Positions 1 to 4,730 of a DNA stretch of 7,394 nt are shown here, one piece after another (the first letter of the stretch is position 1; every line of letters begins with the position of its first letter). A program made the position numbers and the translations under genes. The notes beneath the pieces are model-generated. The model was not told the DNA's origin. It saw nothing but the letters and a program-made list of their open reading frames with translations, and did no database searches. Origin of the DNA: SZUA-1535 sp964594175 (lineage in GTDB: Archaea > Aenigmatarchaeota > Aenigmatarchaeia > Aenigmatarchaeales > SZUA-1535); contig CAZQLM010000044.1 of NCBI GenBank assembly GCA_964594175.1, forward strand, positions 1-7,394. The letters are read 5' to 3'.

Positions 1-960
1 GGTGTAAAAATTTCGTGTTCTGGAACAGCAACACAGACGCTAAACGGCTGCACTTGCAACAGCGGGCAGTGTCAGCTCATTTGCATAGGCCCTGGTGGAT
101 TGGGATACCCTCATTTAAGTTTTGATTTGTACGATATTGATGGAAAAACTCGAGATGAGGTTAATCAGCTTATTAGCGAAAAAGAGCCGGGCTTCCACTG
201 GTGTACAAATAATGAGGTTTTGAATTATAAAGTATTTTTCATTCCCTTAACTAAAGAGATTATAAACGATGAGTTCAAGATAACAGTACCTAAAAAGAAA
301 TCTCATTTTTTGTGTGGAAATGGCCCGTATTACTATGAATGGTTTGAAACCGAATACTTTGAAGAGAGAAAATATTTCGGGGTATACGATCAAATAGATA
401 CCGAGTACAAAATGTATGATTTGAAAAGACATCACAGAATACCCGCTGTAAAATTTAATTCAACCTCATGCCCATCTGGCTATAAACTCGCCACTTTACT
501 CGTCTCGATGTATGGAAGTTTAGGTTATAAAGCTAAGTGCTTTGACGGGATTAACGAGGGTTGTGACGATAATTGCATAATTAACTCTTACGTTAAAAGT
601 TGTTCTTATGATAAAGTAAGAGGTGCTTATTCAGATTCTAGTTGCGTTCCTTTGGAAAGTCCCTGGGACAGTTGTATTTGTTGTGGTGGTAGTACATGCT
701 ATCCAGCTATCCGTCCTAAATCGGATGATTGGGCATGTTATAGATCAATACCAACAGACCAAAACTGTGGCGATGACGAGATCCAAGAGGGTCCATTCGG
801 AGGTTGTGATAGCGTAACGTGCTACACCTTTGGTGCTGCTATGGGTGGTGTGGATTATCGTAAAAGCTACTATCTTTGTAAATATAACTTTGGAACCGAA
901 AGCGCTCCAAATCAATATCCCCAAGCGTATTCTGTAAGATTATTGCTTTGTCCAGATTAA
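1..960 (+). CDS. Cysteine-rich, probably secreted protein, 5'-truncated by window edge
   Basis: The frame is open from base 1 to the TAA at 958-960, giving 319 residues with no N-terminus. A TTG at 100 could be read as a start, but the open frame before it continues the same cysteine-rich composition (Cys-Thr-Cys, Ser-Gly-Gln-Cys), so the gene begins outside the window. I count 23 cysteines in 319 residues, densest in the second half, including a Cys-Ile-Cys-Cys-Gly-Gly cluster, with many Gly, Tyr, Asp and Ser. No transmembrane segment is visible in this part. This composition suggests a disulfide-bonded extracellular or cell-surface protein; the missing N-terminus would carry any signal peptide or pilin-like leader. 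I recognise no family. It converges on the Kae1 gene with only 2 bases between the two stop codons. A metal-binding cysteine protein is less likely because the cysteines do not form regular CxxC pairs. Confidence 0.8.
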   Translation, partial: GVKISCSGTATQTLNGCTCNSGQCQLICIGPGGLGYPHLSFDLYDIDGKTRDEVNQLISEKEPGFHWCTNNEVLNYKVFFIPLTKEIINDEFKITVPKKKSHFLCGNGPYYYEWFETEYFEERKYFGVYDQIDTEYKMYDLKRHHRIPAVKFNSTSCPSGYKLATLLVSMYGSLGYKAKCFDGINEGCDDNCIINSYVKSCSYDKVRGAYSDSSCVPLESPWDSCICCGGSTCYPAIRPKSDDWACYRSIPTDQNCGDDEIQEGPFGGCDSVTCYTFGAAMGGVDYRKSYYLCKYNFGTESAPNQYPQAYSVRLLLCPD

Positions 961-962
961 TT

Positions 963-1943
963 TTATTGCCATATTACATCTACTTCATCCGTGCGCCATC
1001 TCGGCTTTATCTCGCTTTCCTTTAAAGAAATTCCATCACCAAGTGTTTTATAAATCTGCAGACCGTTCCAGGCTATCATCGCTCCATTATCTCCTGCCAA
1101 TTCTTTTGGTACAGCAAAAAATTTTGCTCCACGCTCTTTACACATGGTTTCGAGCATTTCCCTTAAACGAGAATTCGCAGCAACTCCGCCTGTAAGCAAA
1201 ACTTCATCTTTTTCGCAGTGTGCAAGGGCTCTTTCTGTGACTTCAACTAACATGGCAAAACAAACTTCTTGCAAAGAGAAGCAGAGATCTTCAAGTTTTG
1301 CACCTTTTTTATAAAGCTTTAGAGCTTCTGTAACAATTCCTGAAAAACATACGTCCATACCTTTAACAACATAAGGCAATGATACCCATCTTCCTTTTTT
1401 TGCAAGTTCTTCTATTCTTGGTCCACCTGGAAATCCTAAGCAAGTTTCTCGAGCAAATTTATCAAGAGCGTTTCCTATGCCTATGTCCTGCGTTTCTCCA
1501 AGCACGCGGTAACGAGAATCGATAAAAGCTATTACTTGCGTGTTACCCCCAGAAACGTAAAGTGTTACAGGATCTCTTGCCTTTGTGACAAGCTTTCCTA
1601 TCTCTATATGAGCTATGCAGTGATTTACACCAACTAATGGTTTTTTGTATTTTAAGGCAAGATATCTTGCTAAAATAGCGCCTATTCTCAAGCAGGGCGC
1701 TAATCCAGGTCCTTGAGAAAATGCTATAACATCTATTTCATTTAATGAAACTTCTGCTTGAGCAATAGCTTTTTTCAAAATTTTCTGAGCCTGCTCGGCA
1801 TGGTGCTCTGCCGCTTTCCTTGGATGGATTCCTCCTTCCTTTGGGACAAAAATGCTTTTTTCGTTTGCCAAAATTTTTCCTTCTACATTAACTATCCCTA
1901 TACCAAAAGTATGTGCTGTGCTTTCTATTCCAAGAGCTATCAT
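963..1943 (-). CDS. kae1: Kae1, tRNA N6-threonylcarbamoyltransferase, catalytic KEOPS subunit
   Basis: This is the 326-residue archaeal/eukaryotic Kae1 (TsaD/YgjD family). It transfers the threonylcarbamoyl group from threonylcarbamoyl-AMP to A37 of ANN-decoding tRNAs, making t6A, as part of the cytoplasmic KEOPS complex. Visible landmarks are the N-terminal GIEST (residues 5-9), the metal-binding His108-Cys-Ile-Ala-His112, the nucleotide-binding SGGNT (131-135), GGVAANSR in the C-terminal half, and GDNGA (284-288), whose Asp285 is the third metal ligand. The length is normal for a stand-alone Kae1, and there is no fused Bud32 kinase domain as in some euryarchaea. The start ATG (1943-1941) overlaps the TGA stop of the upstream YqaA-type gene, so the two are co-transcribed and probably translationally coupled. 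Kae1 often lies next to rps24e and rps27ae in archaea; here those genes are close by but divergent. Confidence 0.97.
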   Translation of the reverse strand: MIALGIESTAHTFGIGIVNVEGKILANEKSIFVPKEGGIHPRKAAEHHAEQAQKILKKAIAQAEVSLNEIDVIAFSQGPGLAPCLRIGAILARYLALKYKKPLVGVNHCIAHIEIGKLVTKARDPVTLYVSGGNTQVIAFIDSRYRVLGETQDIGIGNALDKFARETCLGFPGGPRIEELAKKGRWVSLPYVVKGMDVCFSGIVTEALKLYKKGAKLEDLCFSLQEVCFAMLVEVTERALAHCEKDEVLLTGGVAANSRLREMLETMCKERGAKFFAVPKELAGDNGAMIAWNGLQIYKTLGDGISLKESEIKPRWRTDEVDVIWQ

Positions 1944-2410
1944 GCAACAACACCAGCTATAAAAGCGTAGAAAGCGTACTTAATAACCTTTGCTACAAAT
2001 ACCACAGGAATAAAATATTTAAGTTCCATTTTCGATATACCAGCAGCCACTGTAAAAATATCTGCAGGAAGCGGTATCGGTAAAGCGAGTATAAGGAAAA
2101 AACCGAAAATTCCGTATTTACTCGCCAATTTATTTAATTTTCTATCCGCTTTCTCTTTCTTAATTTTTTGTAAATAGTACTTAATTCCTATTCTTCCAAT
2201 AAAGTAATTCACGAGATTTCCTAAAAGCGAGCCAAAGCTTGCCACGAAAATTAAAAAAAATTTATTCATCCCTATGGCTACTAAAGCGCTTAGCAAAATT
2301 TCTGGTGTTAGAGGAATGAAAATCGTAGAGCCTATGAAAGAGGAGATAAAAAGCCCTAAAATACCGTATTGATTTAAAAATTCAAAAATCACATTAATGC
2401 TTTCTATCAT
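1940..2410 (-). CDS. YqaA/DedA-family (VTT domain) membrane protein
   Basis: This is an integral membrane protein of the SNARE-associated/DedA/VTT superfamily, closest in look to the small YqaA type. Family members are thought to act in lipid handling or envelope homeostasis; the exact role here is unknown. From the ATG at 2410 it has 156 residues. There is an N-terminal hydrophobic stretch with a re-entrant-like segment containing FIPLTPE, then a Gly-rich GSLLGNLVNYFIGR segment, a basic Lys-rich loop, and a second half with the typical ALPIPLPADIFTVAAG re-entrant motif followed by a final hydrophobic helix. The frame extends upstream to a TTG at 2461, adding 17 residues. I prefer ATG 2410 because a TATA-like TTATTTAAAT on this strand (2440-2431) lies 21-30 bases before it, which fits a leaderless mRNA. 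Its stop overlaps the kae1 start by 4 bases. Confidence 0.88.
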   Translation of the reverse strand: MIESINVIFEFLNQYGILGLFISSFIGSTIFIPLTPEILLSALVAIGMNKFFLIFVASFGSLLGNLVNYFIGRIGIKYYLQKIKKEKADRKLNKLASKYGIFGFFLILALPIPLPADIFTVAAGISKMELKYFIPVVFVAKVIKYAFYAFIAGVVA

Positions 2411-2430
2411 GGATATAATTTCCTTGAGAA

Positions 2431-2440
2431 ATTTAAATAA
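2431..2440. promoter_or_regulatory. TATA box of the yqaA-kae1 operon, near-palindromic
   Basis: The sequence ATTTAAATAA has a perfectly palindromic core, ATTTAAAT. On the minus strand it sits about 24 bases (centre to ATG) before the start at 2410, good for a leaderless transcript of yqaA-kae1. On the plus strand it sits only about 20 bases before the ATG at 2455 of the broken zinc-ribbon gene, rather short, so use in that direction is less sure. Confidence 0.55.
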
Positions 2441-2454
2441 GTAGCGAAACTTAT

Positions 2455-2566
2455 ATGGCAAGGCGTTTCGGAGCTTTTCCTTTTTTGTCCTGACTCAAAA
2501 TCGAAAAAATATATGCATAAAGAAGTTCTCTGCTACGCATGCAAAAATTGGTGGCATAAAATTTAA
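2455..2566 (+). pseudogene. Tiny zinc-ribbon-like gene with a +1 frameshift
   Basis: Two short frames join into one plausible small protein. The first, from ATG 2455, reads MARRFGAFPF and then meets TGA at 2491. The second frame, open through 2486-2566, gives CPDSKSKKY, then MHKEVLCYACKNWWHKI and TAA. Dropping one base in the T6 run at 2481-2486 fuses them into a 36-residue product with Cys-Pro near the middle and Cys-Tyr-Ala-Cys near the end, resembling a mini zinc ribbon. The expected fourth ligand position (CPxC) holds Ser, which fits decay. The stop overlaps the rps24e TATA box, as happens between genuine genes here. It could be a real pseudogene, a homopolymer sequencing error, or a programmed frameshift. 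I do not recognise a named family, and the reconstruction is inference from coding-like composition. Confidence 0.42.
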
Positions 2567-2568
2567 AT
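2561..2568 (+). promoter_or_regulatory. TATA box of the rps24e-rps27ae operon
   Basis: ATTTAAAT lies 25-32 bases before the rps24e ATG at 2593. No SD sequence precedes that ATG, so the mRNA is probably leaderless. Confidence 0.6.
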
Positions 2569-2592
2569 TCATGTTTTGCAAAGCTTTTTCTC

Positions 2593-2919
2593 ATGGAAAT
2601 AGAAATAATTAAGGATTTCGATAACAGGTTAATGAAAAGAAGAGAGCTTATAGTTAAAATAGATTACGGTGGCGGTGCTACTCCTTCGAAGGCAGAACTT
2701 CAGGCTCTTTTCGCTAAAAAATTTGCAGTAGAACCTAGCAGAGTGGAGATAGAAAAAATAATGAGTGAAAAAGGCTATCCTGCAGGAAAAGTTTGGCTAA
2801 AAATATGGGATGAACCAAAGGTAGATGTGCTTTTCAAGGAAGAAAAACCTGAAGGTGAAGAAGCAAAAAGCGAAGGTGATGGAAATGCCGAAAAAGCCTG
2901 TGAGCAAGAGCAAGCATAA
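2593..2919 (+). CDS. rps24e: Small ribosomal subunit protein eS24 (S24e)
   Basis: This archaeal/eukaryotic 30S protein has 108 residues. The N-terminal half carries the recognisable S24e pattern: MEIEIIKDFDNRLMKRRELI, then a Tyr-Gly-Gly-Gly-Ala-Thr-Pro-Ser segment at the start of the conserved helix and an RVEIEKI strand. The last 25 or so residues are a low-complexity Glu/Lys-rich tail, longer than the family core. The start is ATG 2593, with a TATA box 25-32 bases upstream and no SD. The 3' end overlaps the rps27ae reading frame by 35 bases, so the tail sequence is constrained by the S27ae start region. S24e beside S27ae is a classic archaeal gene pair. Confidence 0.95.
   Translation: MEIEIIKDFDNRLMKRRELIVKIDYGGGATPSKAELQALFAKKFAVEPSRVEIEKIMSEKGYPAGKVWLKIWDEPKVDVLFKEEKPEGEEAKSEGDGNAEKACEQEQA
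2872..2880 (+). promoter_or_regulatory. SD sequence that sets the rps27ae start
   Basis: GAAGGTGAT matches the archaeal anti-SD complement GGAGGTGAT at all but one base. It ends 4 bases before ATG 2885, favouring that ATG over the in-frame ATG at 2879 and over the far upstream ATG at 2825. Confidence 0.65.
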
Positions 2920-3079
2920 AAACGTGCAAAGATGGAAAAAATACAAAATAGAAAATGGAAAAGCTTTACCCTTAGGAAAATTTTGCCCTCGCTGCGGAGA
3001 AGGTGTTTTTCTGGCAGAGCATAAAAACAGGTTAACTTGCGGAAAATGCGGATACAGCGAGATAAAGAAAGGTTTATAA
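2885..3079 (+). CDS. rps27ae: Small ribosomal subunit protein eS31 (S27ae)
   Basis: This is a 64-residue zinc-ribbon protein of the small ribosomal subunit, the archaeal form without a ubiquitin fusion. It begins MPKKPVSKSKHKNVQRWKKY, a basic rRNA-binding tail, followed by two zinc knuckles, CPRC and CGKC, about 20 residues apart. The length is typical of the family. The frame is open further upstream to ATG 2825, but that extension is simply rps24e read in another frame; the near-perfect SD at 2872-2880 fixes the start at 2885. It lies inside the 3' end of rps24e (35-base overlap), so the two are translated from one message. Its TAA stop lies within the TATA box of the next gene. Confidence 0.96.
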   Translation: MPKKPVSKSKHKNVQRWKKYKIENGKALPLGKFCPRCGEGVFLAEHKNRLTCGKCGYSEIKKGL

Positions 3080-3080
3080 A
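3073..3080 (+). promoter_or_regulatory. TATA box of the 175-residue unknown gene
   Basis: TTTATAAA lies 23-30 bases before ATG 3103 and overlaps the rps27ae stop. It marks 3103, rather than the frame-open ATG at 3037 inside rps27ae, as the start of the next gene. Confidence 0.6.
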
Positions 3081-3102
3081 GTTTTACTGTAATACATTTC
3101 CC

Positions 3103-3630
3103 ATGGTAATTTCAAAGGTAACAATAGAACTTTCCGAAAATTTTGATGATAGCGCTCAATTTCCTATACACGATGTCAGAATTAAACCTTCTCTTATAGA
3201 AGAAATCAAAAAACATCTTAAAAATTATGGTTTAAATGTTACATCACATCTTCGTATAAAGGATGAAAACTTAACAGGAGAATTTTCAATGGAAATGATC
3301 GATTATAAGCCTGACCCTAACAGTATTGAAGCTGCTATTTTAAGAGGCAACCATGATGATGCCAATGTTGAAATCAGAATATCTCCAAGAAAAATAAAAC
3401 CTTATTTACAGCAAAGTTATTTTGGAGATTATTATCTTCAGAAAGAATGGAAAGTTCGTATTACCGTTTCTTCTAAAAGAGAGATAGATAATATAGATAA
3501 ATTTTATAAAATTGGTTTAGAAATTGTGGACATTTTAGAAAAAAATTCATACACTCAACGGGGAGAAGAAATTAAGGAAAACTGGAAGGATCTCGGTAGA
3601 GAGTTAAAAAGAATTATTAATAAAGATTAA
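3103..3630 (+). CDS. Conserved-looking hypothetical protein, 175 residues
   Basis: I do not recognise this protein. It is soluble, with no signal peptide or membrane segment, and looks alpha/beta: an N-terminal strand (VISKVTIELSENF), a Lys-rich helix around residues 30-45, several strand-like stretches (residues 50-65, 85-95, 110-125), and a C-terminal part that is helical and strongly charged, ending KRIINKD. There are no obvious catalytic motifs, no CxxC pairs and no P-loop. The open frame starts at 3037 inside rps27ae, but a TATA box at 3073-3080 and the absence of an SD point to a leaderless start at ATG 3103. It is followed after 31 bases by the phosphoesterase gene, which has its own SD, so the two may form an operon. 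Function unknown. Confidence 0.75.
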   Translation: MVISKVTIELSENFDDSAQFPIHDVRIKPSLIEEIKKHLKNYGLNVTSHLRIKDENLTGEFSMEMIDYKPDPNSIEAAILRGNHDDANVEIRISPRKIKPYLQQSYFGDYYLQKEWKVRITVSSKREIDNIDKFYKIGLEIVDILEKNSYTQRGEEIKENWKDLGRELKRIINKD

Positions 3631-3647
3631 TTTTGCTTTAATTTCTT

Positions 3648-3654
3648 GAAGGTG
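3648..3654 (+). promoter_or_regulatory. SD of the metallophosphoesterase gene
   Basis: GAAGGTG ends 7 bases before ATG 3662. An SD here, with no clear TATA box in the 31-base gap, suggests the gene is read from an upstream promoter together with the 175-residue gene. Confidence 0.55.
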
Positions 3655-3661
3655 CATAAAG

Positions 3662-4165
3662 ATGCTAATAGCAATAGTAGGAGATTTTCACTATCCGGAA
3701 AGAAGCGAAAAACTCGAGCTGTTGGAAGAGCTTGAAAAAATTTCGCCAGATTTAGTAATAGGTACAGGAGATTATACCATACAAAAAGTGATCGATAAGC
3801 TTGAAAAAATAGCGAAATTTAATGGAGTTATAGGAAATGTAGACAGTGCTGAAATAGATTTACCCAAAAAACTTTTGTTAGAGCTTAAAGGTTTTAGAAT
3901 AGCTGTTTTTCACTCTAAAGAAATTTATCCTCGCGGTGATTTGCACGCTATTTATGCTTTTTGGAGGAAGGAAAAGCCAGATTTTATAATTTTTGGACAT
4001 ACGCACAAACCTTGCTTTGCTTTTATGCAAGACTGCTATTTGCTTAATCCCGGCTCGTTTAACGGCGTTATCTCTGGCGACGGTTCGCAAGCTTGGCCAA
4101 GCTTCGCTTTGTTGGAATTTGAAAGGAAAAGCTTTAGGGTAAAGTTCATAAATAAAACAAGATAA
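3662..4165 (+). CDS. MJ0936/YfcE-family metallophosphoesterase
   Basis: This 167-residue enzyme belongs to the small calcineurin-like phosphodiesterases. Family members such as MJ0936 and YfcE use two divalent metals to cleave phosphodiesters; the physiological substrate is generally not known. Metal-site motifs appear in order: GDFH (Asp8, His10), GTGD (Asp37), GNVD (Asn59, Asp61), His84 in VFHS, and GHTH (His113, His115), followed by the family's NPGS (129-132). The usual Gly-His pair in the fourth motif is Phe-His-Ser here, a mild deviation, but the histidine is present, so activity is likely. Length is normal. The final 41 bases, down to the TAA stop, form copy 1 of a perfect direct repeat whose second copy lies 557 bases downstream, so this gene's 3' end was duplicated when the Fic/Doc cassette arrived. 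Confidence 0.92.
   Translation: MLIAIVGDFHYPERSEKLELLEELEKISPDLVIGTGDYTIQKVIDKLEKIAKFNGVIGNVDSAEIDLPKKLLLELKGFRIAVFHSKEIYPRGDLHAIYAFWRKEKPDFIIFGHTHKPCFAFMQDCYLLNPGSFNGVISGDGSQAWPSFALLEFERKSFRVKFINKTR
4125..4165 (+). repeat. 41-bp direct repeat, copy 1 (end of phosphoesterase gene)
   Basis: The sequence starts GGAAAAGCTTTAGGG and ends exactly with the TAA stop codon of the phosphoesterase gene. It is identical over 41 bases to 4682-4722. It contains CATAAATAAA (4147-4156), which is correctly placed to serve as the TATA box for the Fic/Doc gene. The two copies bracket the toxin-antitoxin-like pair. Confidence 0.95.
4147..4156 (+). promoter_or_regulatory. TATA box of the Fic/Doc cassette, inside repeat copy 1
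   Basis: CATAAATAAA lies 21-30 bases before ATG 4177. The same element in copy 2 (4704-4713) sits before the DHH gene, so the cassette appears to run from a duplicated promoter. No SD precedes 4177, consistent with leaderless initiation. Confidence 0.5.
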
Positions 4166-4176
4166 TAAATACTTTT

Positions 4177-4551
4177 ATGATTACTCTTTTATCAAAAGAA
4201 GATATTTTAGCAATAAACAAAAAGCTTGGATATAAATGCATTGATAAAGGAAAGGTAGAATTTCTCATTTCGAAATTAAAATCAAAAAAACTTTCAGGAA
4301 ACATTAAAAAGAATTTATCTAAAATAGCAGCAGAAATTTGGTTTTATATCATTATCTCTCACCCTTTTGAAGACGGAAATAAAAGGACTGCTACAGAAGC
4401 TATGCTTTTATTTTTAGAAATAAATGGTGCAAAGCTTAACATTTCCTTGAGCGGGATAATTTACCTATCCTTGAAAATAGCGAACATGGATATAACTATT
4501 AAAGAACTTGAAAAAATTATTTATGAAAAATTGGAGGTGGAAAATAAATGA
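4177..4551 (+). CDS. Fic/Doc-family protein, Doc-like toxin candidate
   Basis: This 124-residue protein is all-helical by appearance and about the length of the phage P1 toxin Doc (126). The Fic signature is complete at His62-Arg70, HPFEDGNKR, followed by TA. Classical Fic AMP-transferases read HPFxxGNGR, while Doc, which instead phosphorylates EF-Tu, has NKR. This protein has the Lys of Doc but the Asp-Gly of Fic, so Doc-like kinase or AMP-transferase activity are both possible; I lean to Doc-like because of size and the NKRTA ending. No inhibitory S/TxxxE(G/N) helix is evident within the protein. The stop TGA overlaps the ATG of a 48-residue gene, the typical coupling of a toxin-antitoxin pair. 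The gene lies in a cassette bracketed by 41-bp direct repeats, indicating recent acquisition. Codons are very AT-rich. Confidence 0.88.
   Translation: MITLLSKEDILAINKKLGYKCIDKGKVEFLISKLKSKKLSGNIKKNLSKIAAEIWFYIIISHPFEDGNKRTATEAMLLFLEINGAKLNISLSGIIYLSLKIANMDITIKELEKIIYEKLEVENK
4533..4539 (+). promoter_or_regulatory. Perfect SD of the 48-residue gene
   Basis: GGAGGTG is a full complement to the archaeal 16S anti-SD. It lies 8 bases before ATG 4548, inside the end of the Fic/Doc gene. It is the strongest SD in the window and argues that the small gene is translated, and at a high rate. Confidence 0.8.
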
Positions 4552-4694
4552 ACAAAAAAGTTTTTACAAGATATGTGATAAAGGAAAATGGAAAAATTGT
4601 AGAAATAAAAATTCCAGAAAAAAAAGCATTAAGACAAATAGAAGAAAGGCTAGAAAAGGATAAAAAAATACTTGAAATACTGGAAAAGCTTTAG
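4548..4694 (+). CDS. 48-residue partner of Fic/Doc, antitoxin candidate
   Basis: This small gene begins at an ATG that overlaps the Fic/Doc stop (ATGA) and has a perfect SD 8 bases upstream. The product starts MNKKVFTRYVIKENGK, probably a beta-hairpin, then runs into a strongly charged helix (about residues 24-48) ending KILEILEKL. Size, charge and coupling fit an antitoxin that wraps around a Doc/Fic toxin, but I cannot match it to Phd or a known Fic inhibitor. Order is also unusual: Phd is encoded before Doc, whereas this gene comes after. The last three codons (Glu-Lys-Leu) and the TAG stop lie within repeat copy 2, in a different frame from the same bases in the phosphoesterase gene, so its C-terminus was set by the duplication. 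The antitoxin role is inference. Confidence 0.72.
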   Translation: MNKKVFTRYVIKENGKIVEIKIPEKKALRQIEERLEKDKKILEILEKL

Positions 4695-4722
4695 GGTAAA
4701 GTTCATAAATAAAACAAGATAA
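4682..4722 (+). repeat. 41-bp direct repeat, copy 2 (before the DHH gene)
   Basis: Identical to 4125-4165. It begins inside the end of the 48-residue gene and ends 8 bases before the DHH start. The copies differ immediately after the last shared base (T at 4166, A at 4723) and immediately before the first (A at 4124, T at 4681), so 41 bp is the exact repeat length. Confidence 0.95.
4704..4713 (+). promoter_or_regulatory. TATA box of the DHH gene, inside repeat copy 2
   Basis: CATAAATAAA lies 18-27 bases before ATG 4731. There is no SD before 4731, so transcription is probably leaderless from here. This was presumably the original promoter of the DHH gene before the cassette was inserted. Confidence 0.5.
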
Positions 4723-4730
4723 ATAACCTT

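Noticed and set aside
100..102. TTG as start of the cysteine-rich protein
   Set aside because: The frame is open back to base 1 with the same Cys/Gly-rich composition, so the gene continues out of the window.
247..435. Short minus-strand hydrophobic frame
   Set aside because: It is antisense to the cysteine-rich gene, with no promoter or SD.
2411..2461. TTG start at 2461 for the YqaA-type protein
   Set aside because: The extension covers the TATA box of the operon; ATG 2410 fits the leaderless pattern.
2825..2884. Upstream ATG (2825) for S27ae
   Set aside because: This stretch is rps24e read in another frame, and a near-perfect SD points to ATG 2885.
3037..3102. ATG 3037 as start of the 175-residue protein
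   Set aside because: It overlaps the zinc-ribbon end of S27ae; the TATA box at 3073-3080 places the start at 3103.
4125..4722. CRISPR or transposon inverted repeats
   Set aside because: There are only two direct copies 557 bases apart, no inverted ends, no transposase frame and no spacer-like periodicity.
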